Below, piece by piece: positions 16,485-23,644 of a stretch of DNA of 42,471 bases. A model generated the notes under the pieces. That model was given only the letters and a program-made list of their open reading frames with translations, was not told the origin of the DNA and ran no database searches. The translations under genes and the position numbers were made by a program. The stretch spans positions 1 through 42,471 of the forward strand of contig CAMZEO010000008.1 of NCBI GenBank assembly GCA_947305735.1. The letters are read 5' to 3'. The stretch comes from an uncultured Planctomycetales bacterium. Its GTDB lineage: Bacteria; Planctomycetota; Planctomycetia; Pirellulales; Thermoguttaceae. Position 1 is the first letter of the stretch. Every line of letters begins with the position of its first letter.

Positions 16485-17012
16485 CTATTTGCCTTCGAGA
16501 TTCTCATTAAAGCCGACGATTTTGGAGCGTTTTTGAATCGCGCGCCTTATTCTCCTTGTCAATCCGCGAGCGATTTTCCTAATTAAACGCGTTTTCGTTC
16601 GGATTCGAACGTAAAAAAAATAGAAAACCGACTTGCGACAGTCGATCTGAAAATTGCCGCGTTTAAAAGAGCGAACTACGGCGATCAGCAGATCCGGATT
16701 GGAAACGCGCTCCAACGTCGTTTGATTGTCTCCGCAGAAGACGACGCCCCCGTCGGGCTCGACGCGAACGACTCGATGCAAAACATAAGCGCCAGAGTCG
16801 CGCTGAAAGAGGACGACGTCGTATTTTTTAGGAGGCGCCGCGAGTTTGGTCAGGTAGACGACGTCTTTGCGGTCGCGCAACATGGGCTTCATACTCGTTC
16901 CGCTGGTCGTAAGCGCGACGACCGCGTCGGGATCGCGTTCGAACGCCTCGCGCGCGAGCGCGAAGAGAGCGTCGGAAGGAGCCAGAACGAGCGGTCGTTC
17001 CGACGCGTTCAT
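16485..17012 (-). CDS. S24/S26-family peptidase with Ser/His-type active site
   Basis: A 175-residue member of the signal-peptidase fold. The nucleophile block is TTSGTSMKPMLRDRKDVV (Ser40), and the second block is YDVVLFQRDSGAYVLHRVVRV, where His79 takes the place of the lysine found in bacterial LepB; this is the Ser/His arrangement of the SipW/Sec11 group. VVFCGDNQTTLERV is a further conserved block. There is no N-terminal membrane anchor; a short aromatic stretch (VFYFFYVRI) near residue 130 may touch the membrane, followed by a strongly basic tail. Its ATG overlaps the stop of the PqqD-like gene by four bases, so translation is coupled. In this setting it most likely removes a leader from the small peptide, but that is an inference. 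Confidence 0.72.
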   Translation of the reverse strand: MNASERPLVLAPSDALFALAREAFERDPDAVVALTTSGTSMKPMLRDRKDVVYLTKLAAPPKKYDVVLFQRDSGAYVLHRVVRVEPDGGVVFCGDNQTTLERVSNPDLLIAVVRSFKRGNFQIDCRKSVFYFFYVRIRTKTRLIRKIARGLTRRIRRAIQKRSKIVGFNENLEGK

Positions 17013-17275
17013 TCGTCCAAAGCTCCGTTGGAACGAAGTTGATCGAGAAACCGCGCGACGTCGTTCGAGGCCGTTTCGCGGTCGACTTCAAAGCGTTCGA
17101 CCGCGGCGTCGACAAGTTGGTCGAGCGTCGTTTCATTCTGAAGAAGCTCGACCAGAAACGCTCCGACTTTGTTGACGGAGATCATTCCGTTGAAATCGAC
17201 CATTTTTTTTCCAAACGGAACGAGCACGGCGGAGTCGACGACGCGTCGCAAGACGAATTCTGAATTTAGCTTCAT
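17009..17275 (-). CDS. PqqD-like peptide chaperone (RiPP recognition element)
   Basis: An 88-residue protein of exactly PqqD length. It begins with the three-strand part (FVLRRVVDSAVLVPFGKKMVD) and then NGMISVNKVGAFLVELLQ, the helical winged-HTH half with the family's aliphatic pattern, ending in a helix (VARFLDQLRSNG). Such proteins bind leader peptides of ribosomal natural products and present them to modifying enzymes. A clear AAAGGA lies upstream of the ATG. It sits between the kinase gene (46-base gap) and the peptidase gene (four-base overlap). No radical SAM enzyme is present, so it is not part of a PQQ or sactipeptide pathway; the nearby kinase is its probable partner. The expected ligand is the peptide encoded at 16184-16342. 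Confidence 0.78.
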   Translation of the reverse strand: MKLNSEFVLRRVVDSAVLVPFGKKMVDFNGMISVNKVGAFLVELLQNETTLDQLVDAAVERFEVDRETASNDVARFLDQLRSNGALDE

Positions 17276-17321
17276 GGGGCGTATCCTTTCGATCGTTCGT
17301 TAGGCGAGTTCATTTCGGGCG

Positions 17322-18056
17322 CTAAAGACGTCCGTCGAGTTCCAAATAGGAGCGCGCGTCGCGCATCGCTTCATAGGAGACGCGCGCGGAGTCGGGATCC
17401 AGGGCGCAACCGACGAGAAAGACCGGGACTTCTTTGAGTAAGTTGACGACGCGGTCGAGGGATTGAATCAACGTTTTTTTACGCAACGGGGACGTCGTCT
17501 GCATAAGAAGGCGCTTCGCGGCGTCGTCGGGCGCGAGCTGTTTCGTCCAGTTGGCGGAGGAGCGTTCGATAAAACCGATTCCGCGCAGCGGAAAATTAGC
17601 GTTTACGTTGAGCGGGCTTGATCCGGACCACGGGGTTCCGTAGGCGCGCCAAACGCCGTTGATTTTTCTAATCGCCGGCGCGTCGTCGTTGAGAATAAAG
17701 GTTTTGTCGGCGCCGAATTGTCGAATCCAGAACTGCGTGTGCGTCGATTTGCCCGTCCCGCTGTCGGCGGAGAAAAGATACGCTCTGTCCTCGTAAACGA
17801 CGGCGGAAGAATGTAGAACCAGACCGTCGAAGAGAAGAATCTTCGACTGAAACAACCAGCGCGTCAGGACGTATTCGACAATTTCGCGCGACTCCGCTCC
17901 GTTGTTCATTTCGTATTCAAAGTCTTCTTCGGACGGTTCAAGACAAAAATCGGCGGACGCGTCGTCGTCGACGCGATACGGTTGCGCCTGCTCGTATCCG
18001 CGCCGATATCGGAAATCGACCCCGACGATTAAGTCCGCCACTTTGTATTTTTGCAT
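17322..18056 (-). CDS. HPr-kinase-like protein of a peptide-modification cluster
   Basis: A 244-residue kinase of the HprK/PEP-carboxykinase-like fold, seen by the P-loop SADSGTGKSTHTQFW and the downstream acidic FILNDDAPAIR block that would bind metal. The N-terminal 85 residues are a separate alpha/beta part (YKVADLIVGVDFRYRRG) unlike the Hpr-binding domain of true HprK. Relatives stand beside PqqD-type proteins and lasso-peptide genes, where some phosphorylate the peptide's serine. I choose the ATG at 18054-18056 rather than the upstream TTG (18140) because a good promoter (18120-18148) would start transcription between them. It is the first gene of the operon with PqqD and the peptidase. 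The likely substrate is a Ser/Thr of the 52-residue peptide; this is not shown by sequence. Confidence 0.74.
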   Translation of the reverse strand: MQKYKVADLIVGVDFRYRRGYEQAQPYRVDDDASADFCLEPSEEDFEYEMNNGAESREIVEYVLTRWLFQSKILLFDGLVLHSSAVVYEDRAYLFSADSGTGKSTHTQFWIRQFGADKTFILNDDAPAIRKINGVWRAYGTPWSGSSPLNVNANFPLRGIGFIERSSANWTKQLAPDDAAKRLLMQTTSPLRKKTLIQSLDRVVNLLKEVPVFLVGCALDPDSARVSYEAMRDARSYLELDGRL

Positions 18057-18119
18057 GATCCCGCCCAAATCAACCGAAACCTTGACGGCTCGCGCGTCGT
18101 CGCGCCGACCGACGCCCTT

Positions 18120-18148
18120 ATAATACGCGTCCGACGGCAAATTATCAA
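18120..18148 (-). promoter_or_regulatory. Promoter of the kinase-pqqD-peptidase operon
   Basis: On the minus strand TTGATA (18148-18143), 17 bases, TATTAT (18125-18120); both boxes match consensus at five of six positions. Transcription would begin near 18113, inside the TTG-extended frame and 57 bases before the ATG at 18056, which supports the shorter protein. Confidence 0.55.
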
Positions 18149-18198
18149 GAGGCTTCGAAGAAAAAGTTTGATCCTGAACGACTAACGACCGTTTTTTA

Positions 18199-18227
18199 TT
18201 GACCTTTCGCGGCGTTCGTTGTATAAT
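18199..18227 (+). promoter_or_regulatory. Promoter of the ABC exporter gene
   Basis: TTGACC (18199-18204), exactly 17 bases, TATAAT (18222-18227): a near-consensus promoter, back to back with the kinase promoter and about 50 bases from it. Transcription would start near 18234, 35 bases before the exporter ATG. Confidence 0.7.
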
Positions 18228-18268
18228 ATCCCAATCGTCAGACTTTGAAGATATTGCGAGAAAGACCT

Positions 18269-20011
18269 ATGACGACCGAAGCCGCACGACTGATCGACGA
18301 ATCTTCCGCGCGCGAGAAGCGTATGAAAGAGCGCGAAACGCTCTTCTGGCTGATCGCTCGATTCCGTTCGACGTTCGCGTTGCTGATCGTCGCGTCGTTG
18401 GGACAAACGGTTCTTTCCGGTCTTGGCGTTTACGGGGCGTTTTGTTCCCGCGACGTGATCGACGCGGCGACGTCGGGTTCAAGCGCGCGGATTTGGCGAG
18501 CTTCGTTCGTTCTTTTTGGAGCCGTCGCGTTTTCCATATCCGTCTCGCTCTTCAACCGCGCGGTTGCCGAACGTCTTCGCGCTCGCGTCGGCGTGGCGTT
18601 GCAACGCCGCAGTTTTTCAATGCTGATGCGCAAAGATTATGAGGCGACCTCGACGCGGCATTCCGGCGACGCGATCAATCGGCTTACGAGCGACGTAAAA
18701 GTGGTCGCCGACGGGGCGTCTTCGATCGTTCCGTCTTTGGCGTCGATGGTCTCGCGACTTGCGTTCGCGTTTATCGCGCTGTGCTATTTCGACTTGCGTC
18801 TGGCGTCGTTTTTTGCCGTAGCCGGCGCGTTCGTTTTTTGCGGAACGTCGCTATTTCGTAAAAAAATGAAAGAACTTCACAAAGCGACGCAGGCGGCGGA
18901 AGGACGAAAACGGTCGTTTTGGCATGAAGCGCTCGACAATCTTTTGGTCGTGAAAGCTTTTTCGCGCGAAGAAGAGGTCGAGGCGCGTTCGGATCAGTTG
19001 CTCGAAGCTCATTATAAAGCGACGATGAGACGTCGCAATTTTGAGCTTGTCGCCGGGGGCGGCATGAGCGTTTTTTTCTCGTTGAGTTACTTTTGCGCGT
19101 TGGTTTGGCAAGCGCGACGGATTTTTCTCGGAACGTCGACTTTTGGCTCGACGTTGGCGGTGCTTCAACTTGTCGCAAACGTTCAGTCTCCTTTCGCGGG
19201 GCTTTCAGGTCTCCTTCCTCGATACTACAACGCGATCGCGTCGGCGGAACGACTTCGCGAATTGGAAGAAACGCCGGACGAACCGGGAGCCGACGTCGAT
19301 CGGATCGACGGCGCGACGTTGTACGAGGAACTTGAAGCGATCGTGTTCGACAACGTGACGTTTCGATACGAGCGCGCCGGAAAAGAAGTCGCTGTTTTTG
19401 AGAACGCCTCCTTCGAGTTGCCAAAAGGAAAAAACGTTGTTGTGAGCGGACGTTCGGGAATCGGAAAGAGCACGCTTTTCAAGCTTCTGATCGGCGCGAG
19501 CAAGCCGAATTCGGGACGGATTTATCTTCGGACTCGTTCGGGCGATATTCCGGCGGATTCTCGCTCGCGAGCGCTCTTCGCGCTCGTTCCGCAGGGAAAT
19601 ATGCTTTTTAGCGGCTCCATCGCCGAGAACCTAACGTTTTTTCGCGAGAAAGACGTCTCGGAAAAGACGCGCGAAGCGGCAAGGTTGGCGCGCGCCGATT
19701 TTATCGACGATTTGCCGGATCGGTATGAAACGACGTTGGGCGAAGAGGGCGCGGGGCTTTCCGAGGGGCAGGCGCAACGTCTTGCCATCGCGCGCGCGGC
19801 GCGTTCCGACGCTCCGATTCTCCTGCTGGACGAGGCGACGTCCGCGCTCGATTCCGAAACGGAAAACTCCGTCTTGACGCGATTGACGCGCGACGCGAAC
19901 AAGACGCTGATTATCGTGTCGCATCGACCCGCCGCGTTTCGTTTTGTCGAACTTGAAGCGAACGCGGCGTCCGGGGGCAAAGTCGTCGTTCGCGATATCG
20001 AAACGCCTTAA
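18269..20011 (+). CDS. ABC exporter, fused membrane and ATPase domains
   Basis: A 580-residue half-transporter. About residues 30-310 hold six membrane helices of the exporter fold, with the cytoplasmic loop FWHEALDNLLVVKAFSREEEVEAR characteristic of type-I exporters. The ATPase part has Walker A GRSGIGKSTLFKLL, signature LSEGQAQRLAIARA, Walker B ILLLDEATSALD and the switch histidine in IIVSHRP. There is no N-terminal C39 peptidase domain, so it cannot cut its own leader, which leaves that role to the S26-type peptidase. I use the ATG at 18269 because a near-consensus promoter ends just upstream; a TTG at 18245 would add eight residues. It is divergent from the kinase operon and most likely exports the processed small peptide. 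Confidence 0.86.
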   Translation: MTTEAARLIDESSAREKRMKERETLFWLIARFRSTFALLIVASLGQTVLSGLGVYGAFCSRDVIDAATSGSSARIWRASFVLFGAVAFSISVSLFNRAVAERLRARVGVALQRRSFSMLMRKDYEATSTRHSGDAINRLTSDVKVVADGASSIVPSLASMVSRLAFAFIALCYFDLRLASFFAVAGAFVFCGTSLFRKKMKELHKATQAAEGRKRSFWHEALDNLLVVKAFSREEEVEARSDQLLEAHYKATMRRRNFELVAGGGMSVFFSLSYFCALVWQARRIFLGTSTFGSTLAVLQLVANVQSPFAGLSGLLPRYYNAIASAERLRELEETPDEPGADVDRIDGATLYEELEAIVFDNVTFRYERAGKEVAVFENASFELPKGKNVVVSGRSGIGKSTLFKLLIGASKPNSGRIYLRTRSGDIPADSRSRALFALVPQGNMLFSGSIAENLTFFREKDVSEKTREAARLARADFIDDLPDRYETTLGEEGAGLSEGQAQRLAIARAARSDAPILLLDEATSALDSETENSVLTRLTRDANKTLIIVSHRPAAFRFVELEANAASGGKVVVRDIETP

Positions 20012-20048
20012 TTGGTCTCCGGACGCGCGTTTCCTTTCCGCGAGTTTA

Positions 20049-20077
20049 TTGACGCGGCGCGGCGCTAAGGTTATAAT
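20049..20077 (+). promoter_or_regulatory. Promoter of the FAD/Fe-S oxidoreductase gene
   Basis: TTGACG (20049-20054), 17 bases, TATAAT (20072-20077). Transcription would start near 20084, about 34 bases before the GTG at 20118, so the oxidoreductase is a separate unit from the exporter. Confidence 0.68.
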
Positions 20078-20117
20078 ACGCGCCGTTGTTTTCCTTTATT
20101 CGTCGACGGGGGGTAAT

Positions 20118-23100
20118 GTGTCCGAATCGTTGTCGTCGCAACAAGCTAGACTTCAGGAAGATTTGCGCGGCGTGGTCGGCGGAGACGCTCGATGCGACGA
20201 TTTGACGCTTCAGCTCTTTTCGTCCGACGGAAGTCCTTATCAGGAGCGTCCGTTGGCGGTCGTTTGGCCGCGCGGCGTCCAGGACGTCGTCGCGGTCGCG
20301 CAGTACGCCTCCGAAAAAGGATTGTCCGTTCATATGCGCGGCTCGGGAACGAGCGGGTCCGGGGGCGCGATCGGTTCCGGAATTGTCCTCGATTTTTCGC
20401 GCTATATGCGTCGCGTTTTAGAAATAGGCGACGATTTTGTCCGCGTCCAGCCGGGCGCCGTCCGAGAGCGCGTCAACAGGATGATGCGCCTGGCGGAGGG
20501 ACGTTTTTTCGCTCCCAGCTCGGGACACGTTCCGACCGGCACGATCGGGAGTATTCTGGCGGTCGACAACGCGGGACCGCGCTGGTTGCGTTACGGTTCG
20601 CCTCACGAAAGCGTTTTGGAATTAAAAATCGTTTCCGCTTCGGGCGAAATATGGGATTTGCGACCTTTTAGAGCGCGACGCGACTACGGCGAAGAGCGAC
20701 TGGAAGCGCGCGTCATGTTTCGAAAGCGATTTCTCAACGCGGCGCTCGCCGAAGCGAACGCCCAGTCTTATTCGCGCGACTACTCTCTGTTTGATCGGCA
20801 ATTCGACGCCGAACTCACGCAATCGGTCGGCTCGAAAGACGCGGAGTTCTTTGGTCTTGATTTCTTCGACGGCTACGGCGCGCGTTCGTTTCGCTCCGAC
20901 GTCGCGCGCGAGGAGTTTTTTAAAAGAGCGTTTGGTTCCGACGCGCGCGCCGCGCGCGAAATGGTTGGAACGCGTCCCTGGGCGGACGTCTTGCGCGTCG
21001 TCAGAAAATTCGAACGGTTTCTCGACTCCGAACAAGCGTCCTCGAGCCCGCTTCGATGCGGCTACGCGTTGCGCGACGTCGCGCGCGACGGATTTGATCC
21101 GACGAGGCTTTTCACGGGTTCCGAGGGAACGTTGGGAATAATCGTGGAAGCGAAGTTGGCGTCCTTTCCAATTTCCAAATCGAATTGCGCGTCGATTCTT
21201 TTCTTTGACTCGTTGGAACAGGCGGCGCGCGCCGTTCCTGCGATTTTGACTTATTGCCCGACCTTGTGCGACCTGCTCGACCGTCGCGTCGTTTCGCTCG
21301 TTCGCGACTGGGACGACCGTTTTGAAACGGTCTTTCCCCAGACGCCCGAAGCGGCGCTCGTATTGGAATTCGACGCCCTCGACGAAACCGATCTGCGCGC
21401 TCGCGCGAACGAGATGTTTCAACGCGTTCGCGACGAACACGGGTCGCTCGGGGGCTGGACGGCGTATGAAACGGGGGCGAGAACGCTGTTTCGCGACCTG
21501 TTGCGAAAATCAAGTTGCGCGAGGGCTCGCATGGCGCCGTCGTTTCAACCGTTTCCTTTTTGGGACGACGCGCGCGTTCCCGTCGACGCGATTCCTGATT
21601 TTTTGCGCGACGTTCAGGAATTGTTCAAACGCGAGCGAATCGTTTATTCCGCGGGAGGCAACGTCGGTTTCGGACAGATTTCAATCCATCCGATTCTTCC
21701 ATACTCCGACGAAGAGGAACGTCGGACGTTCGCTCTTTCCGACAAGTACGAAGAGCTCGTGCTTTCCTACGGCGGAGAAATCGGCGTCGCGAAAGGAAAC
21801 GGACGCGTTCGAACGGCGGTCTTGCCGAAGAGATTTCCGAATCTTTTTCGCGCGTTTGTCCAGATTAAAGACGCGTTGGATCCGAAAAACCGACTTAATC
21901 CGGATTGCGTCGTCTCTCCCGAAATGCGACGGCTTGCGACGGAAAATCCGGAAATTCGTTCCGAGCGAGAAAAAGTCGATCGCGCCGACGATTTCGGCGA
22001 TTATCTCGCGCCTGAAACGGACGCCATTCTGCGCGAAAGCGCGCTCCATTCGCGTTCGATCGAACGACGCGTTCCCTACGATCGCGAGCGGCTCGAACGT
22101 TACGAAAAAATCGACTGGCTCAACCGTCCGAAACGTTCTCAACTCGAGTTTCAACTCGCGTGGAATCCGCCGGCCTTTTACGCTCCCGTCTATCAGTGTT
22201 CAGGTTGCGGTCATTGCCGTATCAGAACCTCCGAAACGAGGATGTGCCCCGCCTTTAGGAACAGTCCCGACGAGCAGTCGTCCTGTCGCGCTAAGGCGAA
22301 TCTTCTGCGAGGAACGCTTGAAGGCAAGTTGGAACTCGCGTCACTGACGCGCGAGGACGTCAGAAAAATTGCCGAAAAGTGCGTCAGGTGTCATTGCTGC
22401 GAAAAGGAATGCCCCGCGCAAGTCGACGCGTCGAGACTGACGTTTCGTTTGACGAGCGCTTATCGCGCCGCCGCAGGCATGGGAATGGCGGAACTCTTCG
22501 CGGTTCGCGCCGATCTGGCGCTAAGCGTCGCTTCGCTCGCCGCGCCGACGATACGCTTCGCGCTGAAACGCCCCTATTGTCGTTGGGCGCTTGAAAAGAC
22601 GCTGGGGATCGCGCAGGGACGCAAATTGCCGCGCTTGGAAGATCGTCCCTATTTGAGCCGCGTCAAGAAGAACGCGGAGTCGCCCGTTTCTTCGTTGGAC
22701 GCGTTCGCGTCGCTGGAAGAAGACGATTTGGGAGAAGCGCGCGCGCCCTACGCGTCGACCGACAAGAAATCCAGAAAGAAAGTCGCGCTATTTATCGATT
22801 CGTTCGCGAATTTTTTCGACGCGCGACTTGTCGACGCGACGATCGCGATTCTCGAACGCAACGGCGTTTCCGCCTACGTTCCTCCGCGTCCTCTGTCGTC
22901 CGGCGCGGTCGCGTTCGCGCTGGGCGATTTGGATCGAGCCGAGGATTTTGCGACGCGCAACGTCGCTCTTTTTAGCGAACTTGCGCGCTCCGGCTTGGAT
23001 ATCCTCGCGCTGGAGCCGTCGTCCGCCGTTTGCGTGAAACGCGAATATCCGTATTTTTGCAACGACCAGGACGCGCGACTCGTCTATTCTTCAACTTCCG

Positions 23101-23555
23101 ACGTTTGCTCGTATCTCAATCGTCTCCTTCGCGACGGTCAATTCGATTGCGACGGATTGAAGCCTCTCAACCCGGACGCTCCGACGACGATCGCCTATCA
23201 CGCGCCCTGCCGCTCGATCGCGCTTTCCGGCGCCTCGATTGGCGCGCCCACGGCCGCGCAGTCGTTGCTCGAACGCATACCGAACGCGAAAGTCCGGCGT
23301 TTGGAACACGGTTGCTGCGGTTTTTCGGGGTACTCCGGATTTACGAAGCGCCGTTTTTCCGAGTCCTTAAAAATAGGCGGTCGACTGTTGCTCGCGACGC
23401 GCGACCCCGAATTGGACTGTTGTTCGTCGGAATGCTCGTTTTGCAATATGCAATTTGCGCAAAGCTCGGCGAAACCCGTCGTTCACGCGTTGAAACTCGT
23501 CGCCGTTTCTTACGGACTGCTGACGCTCGACGAGGCCGAGTTCCGAACGCTTTAG
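20118..23555 (+). CDS. Fused FAD-binding and Fe-S oxidoreductase (GlcD-GlcF/YdiJ type)
   Basis: An 1145-residue flavoprotein dehydrogenase. Residues about 20-250 are the FAD_binding_4 domain (PLAVVWPRGVQDVVAVAQYA, RGSGTSGSGGAIGSG), residues about 330-600 the FAD-linked oxidase C domain (FTGSEGTLGIIVEAKL). Two 4Fe-4S sites follow: Cys694, 697 and 700 with a distant Cys-Pro, and Cys755, 758, 761 and 765. The end has cysteine-rich CCG motifs (HAPCRSI, HGCCGFSG, CCSSECSFC). Such fusions oxidise D-2-hydroxy acids (lactate, glycolate, 2-hydroxyglutarate) and pass electrons to quinone or an electron-transfer protein. The GTG start at 20118 is set by the promoter just ahead and by the position of the FAD domain; an earlier TTG at 19944 would overlap the exporter gene. 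The substrate is not predictable. Confidence 0.87.
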   Translation: MSESLSSQQARLQEDLRGVVGGDARCDDLTLQLFSSDGSPYQERPLAVVWPRGVQDVVAVAQYASEKGLSVHMRGSGTSGSGGAIGSGIVLDFSRYMRRVLEIGDDFVRVQPGAVRERVNRMMRLAEGRFFAPSSGHVPTGTIGSILAVDNAGPRWLRYGSPHESVLELKIVSASGEIWDLRPFRARRDYGEERLEARVMFRKRFLNAALAEANAQSYSRDYSLFDRQFDAELTQSVGSKDAEFFGLDFFDGYGARSFRSDVAREEFFKRAFGSDARAAREMVGTRPWADVLRVVRKFERFLDSEQASSSPLRCGYALRDVARDGFDPTRLFTGSEGTLGIIVEAKLASFPISKSNCASILFFDSLEQAARAVPAILTYCPTLCDLLDRRVVSLVRDWDDRFETVFPQTPEAALVLEFDALDETDLRARANEMFQRVRDEHGSLGGWTAYETGARTLFRDLLRKSSCARARMAPSFQPFPFWDDARVPVDAIPDFLRDVQELFKRERIVYSAGGNVGFGQISIHPILPYSDEEERRTFALSDKYEELVLSYGGEIGVAKGNGRVRTAVLPKRFPNLFRAFVQIKDALDPKNRLNPDCVVSPEMRRLATENPEIRSEREKVDRADDFGDYLAPETDAILRESALHSRSIERRVPYDRERLERYEKIDWLNRPKRSQLEFQLAWNPPAFYAPVYQCSGCGHCRIRTSETRMCPAFRNSPDEQSSCRAKANLLRGTLEGKLELASLTREDVRKIAEKCVRCHCCEKECPAQVDASRLTFRLTSAYRAAAGMGMAELFAVRADLALSVASLAAPTIRFALKRPYCRWALEKTLGIAQGRKLPRLEDRPYLSRVKKNAESPVSSLDAFASLEEDDLGEARAPYASTDKKSRKKVALFIDSFANFFDARLVDATIAILERNGVSAYVPPRPLSSGAVAFALGDLDRAEDFATRNVALFSELARSGLDILALEPSSAVCVKREYPYFCNDQDARLVYSSTSDVCSYLNRLLRDGQFDCDGLKPLNPDAPTTIAYHAPCRSIALSGASIGAPTAAQSLLERIPNAKVRRLEHGCCGFSGYSGFTKRRFSESLKIGGRLLLATRDPELDCCSSECSFCNMQFAQSSAKPVVHALKLVAVSYGLLTLDEAEFRTL

Positions 23556-23644
23556 GAAGCGTCTCGCTTTCCCGCGTCTCGCGCGTTCGCGGATTTCGGA
23601 CGCCGCCGCGCGAGTGTCGCTGAATTAACGCGCCGCGTCGGGCT

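Noticed and set aside
16302..16586. A plus-strand frame of 94 codons overlapping the precursor end and the peptidase end
   Set aside because: It starts within the precursor gene, passes through the shared terminator and ends inside the peptidase gene; no ribosome site or domain.
17009..17275. PqqD-like gene as evidence of PQQ synthesis
   Set aside because: No PqqA, PqqB, PqqC or PqqE in the cluster; neighbours are a kinase and a peptidase.
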